Below are positions 1-7,776 of a stretch of DNA of 64,000 bases, in pieces. Position 1 is the first letter of the stretch; each line of letters starts with the position of its first letter. Under the pieces are notes generated by a model. That model was not told where the DNA came from, did not search any database, and saw nothing but the letters and a program-made list of their open reading frames with translations. Origin of the DNA: Rubinisphaera italica. GTDB lineage: Bacteria; Planctomycetota; Planctomycetia; Planctomycetales; Planctomycetaceae. Where the stretch lies: NCBI RefSeq assembly GCF_007859715.1, contig NZ_SJPG01000001.1, forward strand, positions 3,622,728-3,686,727, given 5' to 3'. The position numbers and the translations under genes were made by a program.

Positions 1-91
1 AATTGAACAACTCGTTAATTTCCTTTCTGGATTGTGAATTCCACGTTGCTCACAATTCCCAAATTTTGCACAAATCCCACCGAAAGATGTC

Positions 92-991
92 ATGATTGAT
101 CTGCAAGTCAATGGTTATGCCGGCGTCGATTTTAATTCTGACGAACTGACACTCGAGCAAGTTGAGCACGGATGTGAACGTTTGCGTCAAGATGGCGTCA
201 ATGGAATTCTGGCAACTATTATTACCGCAGACCACGATGCGATGTGCCGACGACTGGCAAATGTTGCGAAAATTCGAGAGCAATCATCGTCTGTCGCTCA
301 GATGATTATTGGCCTGCATATCGAAGGTCCGTTTCTATCTCCTATCCCCGGATACATCGGAGCTCATCCGACGGAACATGCCTGCCCGGCTAATCTGGAT
401 TTGACGAAGAGATTACTGGAAGCCGGTGATGGCTTGACGAGACTTTTCACACTCGCCCCTGAACAGGATCTCACAGGGGAAACAACTGGCTGGTTGAACG
501 ATCAGGAAATTCTAGTCGCAGCCGGGCATTGCAATCCCAGTCTGGATCAACTGAAAGCTTCGATTGATGCTGGCTTGAAGCTGTTCACACATCTCGGAAA
601 CGGTTGCCCGATGCAGATGCACCGCCACGATAATATTATTCAACGGGCTCTTTCTTTATCCGACAAACTCATTATTTGTTTCATTGCCGACGGAGCCCAT
701 ATCCCATTGTTTGCCCTGAAAAATTATATTCGATGCGTGGGGATTGAACATAGTATCGTTGTTTCAGACACCATCAGCGCAGCTGGCCTGGGGCCGGGAA
801 CTTACCATCTCGCCGATCAGACCGTTATTATTGAAGAGGATCTAGTCCCCTGGGCAGAAGATCGTTCTCACTTCGTCGGTTCGGCCTGCCCACTGAAAAC
901 CATGGTCGCCAATCTGCAAACAATTGGGTTGACTTCATTGGAAATCGATTGTCTCGTCCGGTACAACCCCCGGAAATTACTGGGGATTTAA
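92..991 (+). CDS. nagA: Short NagA-like N-acetylglucosamine-6-phosphate deacetylase
   Basis: Likely hydrolyses the N-acetyl group of GlcNAc-6-phosphate in the cytoplasm (amino-sugar recycling). The 299 residues hold the metal-dependent amidohydrolase core: HIEGPF near residue 76-81 (metal-ligand Glu78), His146, His167, His203, and the catalytic-type Asp226 in VSDTISAAG. It begins directly at the IDLQVNGYAG stretch, which in classical NagA (about 380 aa) follows an N-terminal beta-sandwich half of some 50 residues; that half and the C-terminal tail are absent. The frame is open upstream to a stop at position 35, but no better start codon lies there, so ATG 92 is used. Substrate could be a related N-acetyl sugar; the family is clear. 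Confidence 0.8.
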   Translation: MIDLQVNGYAGVDFNSDELTLEQVEHGCERLRQDGVNGILATIITADHDAMCRRLANVAKIREQSSSVAQMIIGLHIEGPFLSPIPGYIGAHPTEHACPANLDLTKRLLEAGDGLTRLFTLAPEQDLTGETTGWLNDQEILVAAGHCNPSLDQLKASIDAGLKLFTHLGNGCPMQMHRHDNIIQRALSLSDKLIICFIADGAHIPLFALKNYIRCVGIEHSIVVSDTISAAGLGPGTYHLADQTVIIEEDLVPWAEDRSHFVGSACPLKTMVANLQTIGLTSLEIDCLVRYNPRKLLGI

Positions 992-1011
992 TCTTTGCTT
1001 ATCGCAAGAGA

Positions 1012-1278
1012 TTACGGGTTCTCTTTCTGCTTCTGACATACATAGTCAACCATCGGCAGAATCATTCCCAAAATGATCATTTGCAATGTCAGTACCACGA
1101 CAAGCAGGATGCCGAAGATCAATTGAGCCTCGCTCAAACCCATGCGCGAGACCTTGGTAATCCCGATCAGCATCACAAATATTGCAAACACCCAGCACAC
1201 GATCTGTCCAACCTGCACGTCAAATCGCGATGAACTTAGCTTGCGGCTGAATAGCTTGATAAGTTGCGAAATCGTCAT
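1012..1278 (-). CDS. Small two-TM membrane protein, unknown
   Basis: An 88-residue protein starting MTISQ with a polar N-terminus of about 25 residues and two strongly hydrophobic helices near residues 29-45 and 53-78, ending in a basic tail. The ATG at 1278 is preceded by GAGAAACGA, a usable ribosome binding site; the frame continues upstream to about 1476 but those residues are less protein-like and would run into the promoter of the divergent GntR gene. I do not recognise the family. It is transcribed divergently from the GntR/ABC operon and may be unrelated to it. Confidence 0.55.
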   Translation of the reverse strand: MTISQLIKLFSRKLSSSRFDVQVGQIVCWVFAIFVMLIGITKVSRMGLSEAQLIFGILLVVVLTLQMIILGMILPMVDYVCQKQKENP

Positions 1279-1426
1279 TTCGTTTCTCAATTGTGAATCA
1301 CAAGAACATTCTTTTTTGTTGAGATAAGACAAAAAGGAATCGTGAAGATTCATTTTGGATCGATTTTCTTCAAGCAAGAAACACTGCTTGCTGTTTCTTA
1401 TTTTTCTAATTTTACATAAATCCCTC

Positions 1427-1463
1427 TTGACAAAAATCATCTGTACTACCACTATTAGTACAG
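1427..1463 (+). promoter_or_regulatory. Promoter with palindromic operator of the GntR/ABC operon
   Basis: A TTGACA -35 box lies at 1427-1432, and 17 bp later a weak -10 (CACTAT, 1450-1455). Over this -10 sits a perfect inverted repeat, CTGTACTA (1441-1448) and TAGTACAG (1456-1463), with a 7-bp centre. The GTACTA/TAGTAC half-sites match the operator style known for YtrA-subfamily GntR repressors. The site ends just before the AGAAGGAA ribosome binding site of the GntR gene, which fits autorepression. Promoter elements are inferred; the palindrome is directly visible. Confidence 0.75.
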
Positions 1464-1475
1464 AAGGAACACGCA

Positions 1476-1877
1476 ATGAATTTTCAGGTCAATCCATCCA
1501 GTTCGCAGCCGATTTATCGTCAGCTGTCACAACAGATCCGCGAAGGGATTGCCCAGGGACACCTCGCGCCGGAGGATCAACTCCCTTCGGTTCGTGAACT
1601 CTCTAAATTGTTGGTCGTGAATCCCAATACAATTGCGAAGGTTTACACGGAACTCGAACGGGAAGGTGTTTTAACGACCCGCCCTGGTTTAGGTGTGTTT
1701 GTGACGCAACCCCGTATCGAATTGACGAAAGCGATCCGCGTGCAAAAGCTGCAGGAATCGCTGGATATCTGTCTGACATCGGCGGTGTATCTGGGTTTCG
1801 ATGCCGATGAAGTTCGCCAGATTGTGGAAGCTCGTCTCGGCAAGTATCAGTGGAATCTCGTGAAGGGGAAGAAATGA
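1476..1877 (+). CDS. GntR-family regulator, YtrA subfamily
   Basis: A 133-residue transcription factor. Residues about 12-77 form the GntR winged helix-turn-helix (PIYRQLSQQIREGI, then LPSVRELSKLLVVNPNTIAKVY and a wing around TRPGLGVFV). The C-terminal part is a short helical tail of about 50 residues rather than a large effector domain, which is typical of YtrA-type regulators that control adjacent ABC exporters. A good AGAAGGAA ribosome binding site precedes the ATG. The stop overlaps the next start (ATGA), so it is translationally linked to the ABC ATPase. It probably represses its own operon through the palindrome at 1441-1463. Confidence 0.92.
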   Translation: MNFQVNPSSSQPIYRQLSQQIREGIAQGHLAPEDQLPSVRELSKLLVVNPNTIAKVYTELEREGVLTTRPGLGVFVTQPRIELTKAIRVQKLQESLDICLTSAVYLGFDADEVRQIVEARLGKYQWNLVKGKK

Positions 1878-2833
1878 CAGACCTCGCTCAACCGGTCCCT
1901 TCTCCTGCCATCGAAGTGCAGGGCTTGACGAAATATTATGATGGCAAAGCGGTTGTGAATGATGTCAGCTTTCAGATACCCACTGGCTGCGTCTTCGGAT
2001 TCCTCGGCTGCAACGGAGCCGGGAAATCGACCACGACCAAAATGCTGATGGGCATGGTCGTTCCCGATTCGGGCTCTGCAAAACTGCTCGGACACGAAGT
2101 CTCTACACTCGATCCCCAGGTTCGCGAACGAATCGCTTACATTGCAGAAGGACATCCACTCTACTCCTGGATGAGTATTCGTGAGGCGATCCGCTTTACG
2201 AAACCATTTTACAAAAAGTGGAATCAGGAATTGCTCGAACAGGTGCTGGAACATTTTGGACTGCCCCTCACCCGCAAAATCCGCAGGCTTTCCAAAGGAC
2301 AGCAGGCTCAGGTTTCGCTGGCTTTGGCAATCGCTCCTCAACCGGAGTTACTGATTCTGGATGACCCGACATTGGGGCTCGATGCGGTCGTCCGCAGAGA
2401 ATTCCTGGAGTCGATGATTCAAATCATCCAGCGGGAAGGCCGAACAATTATGTTTTCGTCTCACATTCTTGGTGATGTGGAACGAGTTGCCGACCGGATT
2501 GGAATTATGGTTGATGGCCGCCTGCAGGTCGATTGCACAACCGAAGAGTTCAAGCAATCGGTCAGCAAACTTGTGCTCGAATTCGATCGTCCGGTGAATG
2601 GATCGATTGCATTTCCAGAGTGCAAGGGTGTTGTGGGCAGTCGATCGATTCTGAATCAACTGGAAGTGATCATTGTGAATCTCAATGACGAACATCGGCT
2701 CCTGGCTGAGCGATTGGAGCCGAAGCAAATTGAAACCGAATCGATGAATTTGGAAGATTCCTTCCTGGAATATACTCGCACGAATCGAAACAGTGTTCCT
2801 GTCTTTGTCGATCAACTCAAATCTCATTCGTGA
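1874..2833 (+). CDS. ABC transporter ATP-binding protein (YtrB-like)
   Basis: A 319-residue ATPase subunit of an ABC-2 type exporter. Walker A is GCNGAGKST (residues 45-53), the signature is LSKGQ (139-143), and Walker B is LLILDDPTLGLD (159-170). The usual catalytic glutamate after Walker B is aspartate here (DD rather than DE). About 100 residues follow the nucleotide-binding domain. The ATG at 1874 overlaps the GntR stop and follows AGGGGAAGAA, so I prefer it to the in-frame ATG at 1850. Its stop overlaps the GTG start of the permease. The transported substrate is unknown; related operons respond to cell-envelope stress or peptide antibiotics. Confidence 0.93.
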   Translation: MTDLAQPVPSPAIEVQGLTKYYDGKAVVNDVSFQIPTGCVFGFLGCNGAGKSTTTKMLMGMVVPDSGSAKLLGHEVSTLDPQVRERIAYIAEGHPLYSWMSIREAIRFTKPFYKKWNQELLEQVLEHFGLPLTRKIRRLSKGQQAQVSLALAIAPQPELLILDDPTLGLDAVVRREFLESMIQIIQREGRTIMFSSHILGDVERVADRIGIMVDGRLQVDCTTEEFKQSVSKLVLEFDRPVNGSIAFPECKGVVGSRSILNQLEVIIVNLNDEHRLLAERLEPKQIETESMNLEDSFLEYTRTNRNSVPVFVDQLKSHS

Positions 2834-3507
2834 AAGTCTCTCCCATGTGGCCACTCACGCTCGCTTACAAAGAATTCCGACAACTGCTGCCGATACAGAT
2901 CGTTGGTTTCGCAATTGTTCTGCTGACAATCCTGGGAATGTGCGGTATCAATTTACTCTACTTTTTTAATAGTAATTCACATGCTGAAATTCCTTTTTAT
3001 AACATCACCACATTTCAGTTATTACCAGTGGTTGGAACCTTGCTGGCAGGAACCACCGGATACTGGCAAACGCTATCCGAATCGATGCGCGGGACGTGGT
3101 TGTTCCTGTGGCATCGACCAGTTTCCCGAATGCGAATTACCTTGGTGAAATTAGTCAGCGGAATTGGCTTGATCTGGCTCGTGATGGTCTTACCCATGCT
3201 GGTCTATGCGTTGTGGGCAGGCAGCAAAGGAAGCATCGCTGCTCCCTTCCTTTGGGAAAACACTCTCATGTACTGGAAGAGTTGCTTCGGACTCTCGATG
3301 ATTTATCTGAGCTGTTATCTCTCGGGATTACGACAAGCCCGCTGGTATGGAACTCGTCTCTTGCCCGTCCTGGCAGTCAGCGGTGCTTTCCTGTTGACAA
3401 CGACAACAGAATACTACGCAGGTCTCTCGCTACTACTCATTTTCGCAGTCGATGCCATTCTGATCGCAGCAATTTTCACGCAATGCCATCTCGAAGATTT
3501 CTCCTAA
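2830..3507 (+). CDS. ABC-2 type membrane permease
   Basis: A 225-residue integral membrane protein with about six hydrophobic helices (first near residues 20-45, others near 65-80, 95-120, 145-160, 175-190 and 195-215). The GTG at 2830 overlaps the stop codon of the ATPase gene; an in-frame ATG lies at 2845. Position and topology make it the membrane partner of the preceding ATPase. No enzyme motif is visible. Confidence 0.8.
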   Translation: MKVSPMWPLTLAYKEFRQLLPIQIVGFAIVLLTILGMCGINLLYFFNSNSHAEIPFYNITTFQLLPVVGTLLAGTTGYWQTLSESMRGTWLFLWHRPVSRMRITLVKLVSGIGLIWLVMVLPMLVYALWAGSKGSIAAPFLWENTLMYWKSCFGLSMIYLSCYLSGLRQARWYGTRLLPVLAVSGAFLLTTTTEYYAGLSLLLIFAVDAILIAAIFTQCHLEDFS

Positions 3508-3539
3508 TCACTTCGTTTTCAGCCTTGGAATTCAATGAT

Positions 3540-5021
3540 ATGTCTACTCCATCGAAAACAACCAGTTTCCCGACCAATATCATTCTGACAGCAGGGCTGT
3601 CCATCCTGTATGTCATCATCGTCACCTGGGTTTCCACCACGGTTGCGACGTATCTGCTTCCACAGAAAGAACAACATTCTCAAAATGTAACTGTTCTCGG
3701 TGATGACACGGTACTGATCTATCACAATACCTGGCATCGCAATATTTCAGACGTCTACTACACGACACTCGATGGAGAAAAGTACATATTAAAGCAGAAT
3801 GAGGTGGTTAGTAATGGGATTTCCTTGATTGGTGAAACGCAGAAATATTACCAAAGCTTGACTCCCTTCACTCCCTCGATTTCAATCGCAAGTTTAATGG
3901 GAAAAGAGCAAAAACCTAATTACTGGTATTTCATCTACGATAGTAAGTTACATTCGACGGGTTATTTCGTGGCTTACCATCCTGTCACTAAACAAATCAT
4001 TCATTACCTGGGTCAGAATGGCTTTCAGAATTCTATCCCAACTCCTGAAGAACAATTTCCCATTTACGGCACCGCAACAAACCAACTTCTTACTTTCCTG
4101 CTTATGGATGAAAGCACCTACAACTGGAACTCCTATCCTGGTATTCCCCAAAGCACTGGATACCAGAAATACCAGCGACAGGATCTCTTTCGCGATTCCG
4201 GTTTACTTCTGACACGCAAAGGGGCAGTCAAACAGATCAATTTCATCACGGGTGAAGTCACAAATTTTCTCGATCGCAGTGATATCCTGAGCATGAAGTT
4301 GTGGAGACTGCCAAAGAATCATTCTCCAGAGAACTGGGCAACCTCAGACCGCGAAGCGGAACTTGTTGTCTCCTTTCGCACACCGGAGTCCGTGCTCACT
4401 TACGGCTTGCTGGAAGATAAGAGTTTTCAAGTGAAAATCCCGGAAGAACTGCATAAGCAAAATTTTTCCTTACATTATCTCAAGGGAAAACAACTCCTGT
4501 ATGAAGTAATGGAAAGAGATCTGCAGACGGGAAAATATGCAACGGATCTCTACTGGGCTGATTACGAAGGAAACATTACTCAAACCAGAGATGATGTTAT
4601 CGTAAATTATTACCCTAATGATTTAGATATACAAAAATGGATTATAGCTGGCGTACAACCGGCTCCTCTCACTTTTCTTTTTTGCATGCTGACAGTTCCT
4701 GTCGAACAAATTAAGCTACAATACGATCTCTCGACGACAGAAGCCGTCATGAAGTTATTTCAAATGAGCCTGCCTGTCGTCATATTGCTCTTGGTGATCT
4801 CAGCAGGTCTTCTCTTTCATTACCGAAGTTATGCGAAGCACAAAAATGTGAAACCTCGCCGGTGGGAATACGGATTTATTCTACTGATGGGACCGTTCGC
4901 TTACCTGATACTTCGCTGGAGCCTGAAATCGCATCCTGTTTCAACTCCTGCATCTCAACGAAACAATAGCATCGAAATTTTAAGACCGCTATTGAAGCCA
5001 GTTTCAGAAACCGCGATTTGA
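3540..5021 (+). CDS. Membrane protein of the GntR/ABC operon, unknown
   Basis: A 493-residue protein with one N-terminal membrane helix (residues about 12-35), a long polar domain of about 370 residues with WYFIYDSK-like beta-rich stretches, and two C-terminal helices near residues 415-435 and 450-465. The layout suggests a large extracytoplasmic domain held by the membrane at both ends. It starts 32 bases after the permease and completes the operon. The ATG at 3540 opens the first credible membrane segment; the frame is open far upstream only because it shadows the permease. I recognise no family. It may be an accessory or sensor subunit of the transporter. Confidence 0.75.
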   Translation: MSTPSKTTSFPTNIILTAGLSILYVIIVTWVSTTVATYLLPQKEQHSQNVTVLGDDTVLIYHNTWHRNISDVYYTTLDGEKYILKQNEVVSNGISLIGETQKYYQSLTPFTPSISIASLMGKEQKPNYWYFIYDSKLHSTGYFVAYHPVTKQIIHYLGQNGFQNSIPTPEEQFPIYGTATNQLLTFLLMDESTYNWNSYPGIPQSTGYQKYQRQDLFRDSGLLLTRKGAVKQINFITGEVTNFLDRSDILSMKLWRLPKNHSPENWATSDREAELVVSFRTPESVLTYGLLEDKSFQVKIPEELHKQNFSLHYLKGKQLLYEVMERDLQTGKYATDLYWADYEGNITQTRDDVIVNYYPNDLDIQKWIIAGVQPAPLTFLFCMLTVPVEQIKLQYDLSTTEAVMKLFQMSLPVVILLLVISAGLLFHYRSYAKHKNVKPRRWEYGFILLMGPFAYLILRWSLKSHPVSTPASQRNNSIEILRPLLKPVSETAI

Positions 5022-5038
5022 GTCTGGTTGCGAAAAGT

Positions 5039-6124
5039 CTACCAGCGATGCACATTTTCAATCGCTGACCGTATCAAACTTACTCCCCGCTCCAGCACGT
5101 TTTGTCTCCATCGGTTTGAACTCGGACAAAAGGCTTCCTGAAGTTTTTTTCGAGCCGATTGAAAGGCCTTCGAATCAGGGGCACCAAATTGGGCATAGTA
5201 ATTCTCCTGGCGCAACGTCTTCAGCATCTTCAAAGAAGAATAGGTGCCGAACTCAGCACATGCGGAAATTGTATGGGAAGCTGTCGAATTGCTGTGCACC
5301 CAGCGAGAAATGCTCCCACGTGCCTGATAAGGTGGTTCGTTTTGCTTGTGAAAAGAATGCAGGCTTTCACCCGAATATGCCTCTTTCAACCAGCGTTGAG
5401 TCTGCTCATCAAGCGGGGTATCAATCAGCAATTCTCCCCGACCGTACTTCCCTAATCCGGTATGAAAATCGAGATGACAACAGTGGGTCGCACCTGCAAT
5501 CCAGGCAGGGAAATACTCTGTGAATTGCCTGGTCGTCCAATTGGGAGCATCGCCCCCATAGAATAACCCGTGAGGAAAACGATTCTGCCCCGAGGCGATC
5601 GCCTTGAAAACTTTCTGATAAGGATGCTTCAGCAATAACTGACCCGCCTGGAGTAGGAAAGAACGTTGCAATTGCGATTGATCAGCAGGATTCAGAAATT
5701 GATCGAGTTGCCCATACAACTCATTTTCATCTGTTTGATAACTTTCCCCCTGAATCAAAAAATTACGATTACCATCGACATTCTGCTCATCCACGCGTCG
5801 AACATAAGCAAACCCCCAGGGATTCAATGCGTGGAGCAGGACGATGCGCACATCAGTCGGTAACTCATTCGATTTCAGATATTCGAGAATCGCCAGTTGG
5901 ACAGCCGAGCCTAATTGTGCTTCCGCACCATGCAATCCACTCGAAATAACGATAACACGTTTTGCCTGCGGATCTCCTGTCTGTGCAACATCGAGCGACA
6001 ATTCTTCCTGCTCAGGTCCTTTCTGAGGATGAATCAATGAATTCACCTTACCATGCGCCTGCTCAGTCGCTTCAAGAAATCTCTCACGTGCAATCCGGTA
6101 TGTCTGAAAATAAGTCGGATTCAT
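5039..6124 (-). CDS. DUF2817 / M14-like metallopeptidase-family protein
   Basis: A 361-residue protein of the zinc carboxypeptidase-like DUF2817 family. Visible metal-site elements are HGAE (His65, Glu68), the ENVDGNRNF loop with its Asn-Arg, and DFHTGLG carrying the third zinc ligand His. No signal peptide is evident, so it is probably cytoplasmic. It is convergent with the ABC operon, leaving only 17 bases between the stops. The substrate is not known for this family; a peptidase or amidohydrolase role is inferred. Confidence 0.82.
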   Translation of the reverse strand: MNPTYFQTYRIARERFLEATEQAHGKVNSLIHPQKGPEQEELSLDVAQTGDPQAKRVIVISSGLHGAEAQLGSAVQLAILEYLKSNELPTDVRIVLLHALNPWGFAYVRRVDEQNVDGNRNFLIQGESYQTDENELYGQLDQFLNPADQSQLQRSFLLQAGQLLLKHPYQKVFKAIASGQNRFPHGLFYGGDAPNWTTRQFTEYFPAWIAGATHCCHLDFHTGLGKYGRGELLIDTPLDEQTQRWLKEAYSGESLHSFHKQNEPPYQARGSISRWVHSNSTASHTISACAEFGTYSSLKMLKTLRQENYYAQFGAPDSKAFQSARKKLQEAFCPSSNRWRQNVLERGVSLIRSAIENVHRW

Positions 6125-6553
6125 CGTTCACCTCATTGGGCACAAGTGGTCTCTACAAGAGCTGACGTAATTAGAATAAATAATATCACTGTCATAATCG
6201 TTAAACTCAAGCACGGATAATGTCCAGTGACATTCTGAGTGAATGTCAGGAAAACACCTGAACGTCTGCGATAAATTGCGGTTGTAGCAGTTCTCATGCT
6301 GACGACTGTGACGATTATAGCATCTCCTCCTGCCTGTATTGAAGAAAGCGTTCTGGCCTGTCGATACGAATTGTGGACCGGTAGTGATTGCACAAACAAC
6401 TGCATGATGCATTGCAATTCTGTTGAACTACCTCATCTCCACAAATGAAATTCCATACGGCATTCACTTGGGTCAAGCTTCGTCAGGGATCGAGTAAGGC
6501 GAAGATTTAGGGTTAGCCGATTCGACACTCAACATTACGATGAGTCAGAGTCT
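6125..6553. other. Intergenic region with an inverted repeat
   Basis: This divergent gap separates the DUF2817 gene and the Cys-rich HEAT gene. It contains a perfect inverted repeat, TGACATTC (6228-6235) and GAATGTCA (6241-6248) with a 5-base centre, which could be an operator for either neighbour. Two overlapping minus-strand open frames here have no convincing composition or start. Nothing else was recognised. Confidence 0.4.
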
Positions 6554-7618
6554 ATGATCAAAATCATTCACGCAATCTCGGCACTCAGTTTACTGCTCGC
6601 CCTTTGCTCAACAACACAAGCGGGCTGGCCAAATTGGAAGTTCTGGCAGAAGTCATCGAAAGACTGCGTCGATGTCTGCATTGACGATAATTGCTCACCG
6701 ACGTGCTGTGATATTCCTTGTTGTGACGAAATCGGCTGTTGCGACGAATTGAAACCAATCTCATTTTCTGGTCGATTGTTTAATCGCCCTGTTCATTGGT
6801 TATCTCGCGTATGTGGGAACGAATGCTGCGAAGTTGATTTGTGTTGCTCCGATGATGATTGCTGTATCGGTGGGAGTTGCTGCGAAACCGACTGCTGTGC
6901 CGACACGATGATCGATATCAATCACAATAATCGATGCAAAATTCTGGCAAAACTGATCTATCGTTCCCAGACCGCTTGTTCAATGTTTGATCGTAGCCGT
7001 GCCATTCATCGTATTGGTACAGACTTCTGCTGCAAAAATTATCCAGAAGTCATGTGTGCCTTGATGTACGCTATGCATGACTGCGAAGCCTACGTTCGCG
7101 TTGAAGCTGCAGACGAAATTGGGGATCAACTTCGGAAAAGTCACTGTTGTTGTTCATGTCAATTAATCAGTGTACTCAAATGTGCCTTGAACGATGAGAA
7201 TTGGCGAGTCCGACGTGAAGCAGCCCAGGCATTGAGACTTTGCGGTTACTCAGTCCCATATCGCTTCGGTAAATACTGTGTTGAGGGATGTCTCGACGGT
7301 TGCACTGACGGATGCTGTATTGATGGCTGCTGCGATAATTGCATCGATGAAAGTTGCCTGCAGTCTTGTCCGATTTCTCAGGAAAACAAATACTATAAAA
7401 CCACTGAGATAAAGATTGAGAAAGAGGACGCCCGGGTCACTCCCAAAGTAACCACTCCTCCAATGCCCGAAAAGGTGGAAGTAAAAAAAGAAGATAACAA
7501 ACCCGCTCCCCCGTCAGCGGAACGGGAAAAAATGAAAAAAGGAAATTACGTCCCCGATGAAGACTCAACCAGTTTCATCATGCCCAGCATTCGACAGACT
7601 GTCGGCATGCTGTACTAA
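6554..7618 (+). CDS. Secreted cysteine-rich HEAT-repeat protein
   Basis: A 354-residue exported protein. Residues 1-23 are a signal peptide ending at TQAG. Residues about 37-120 and 238-275 are full of CC and CxxC pairs separated by Asp/Glu (for example CCDEIGCCDEL and DGCCIDGCCDNC). Between them lie two HEAT-like repeats (MYAMHDCEAYVRVEAADEIG and LNDENWRVRREAAQALR), followed by a charged Lys/Pro/Glu tail. The many cysteine pairs suggest disulphide crosslinking or metal binding outside the cytoplasm; both are inferences. A hairpin follows the stop by about 55 bases. Function unknown. Confidence 0.85.
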   Translation: MIKIIHAISALSLLLALCSTTQAGWPNWKFWQKSSKDCVDVCIDDNCSPTCCDIPCCDEIGCCDELKPISFSGRLFNRPVHWLSRVCGNECCEVDLCCSDDDCCIGGSCCETDCCADTMIDINHNNRCKILAKLIYRSQTACSMFDRSRAIHRIGTDFCCKNYPEVMCALMYAMHDCEAYVRVEAADEIGDQLRKSHCCCSCQLISVLKCALNDENWRVRREAAQALRLCGYSVPYRFGKYCVEGCLDGCTDGCCIDGCCDNCIDESCLQSCPISQENKYYKTTEIKIEKEDARVTPKVTTPPMPEKVEVKKEDNKPAPPSAEREKMKKGNYVPDEDSTSFIMPSIRQTVGMLY

Positions 7619-7672
7619 AATCAAATTCGAAATACTGAATACGATGGCATAAGGCACGGAAGCCTCGTTAAG

Positions 7673-7703
7673 AACAGACTCGCATCACGCATGCGAGTCT
7701 GTT
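7673..7703 (+). terminator. Hairpin, probable terminator of the Cys-rich HEAT gene
   Basis: A 13-bp perfect stem, AACAGACTCGCAT paired with ATGCGAGTCTGTT, closes a 5-base loop. Only a short T run follows, so termination may be weak or the hairpin may mainly protect the 3' end. Confidence 0.6.
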
Positions 7704-7776
7704 TGCATGTGCAGAGAATAAGACAATTCTCAGGACCTCATCAGTCGTTGGAAAGCTGATCATTTCGAAAAGAATT

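Noticed and set aside
6128..6417. Two overlapping minus-strand frames upstream of DUF2817
   Set aside because: No credible start or ribosome binding site and no coding-like composition; the region looks like a divergent promoter area.
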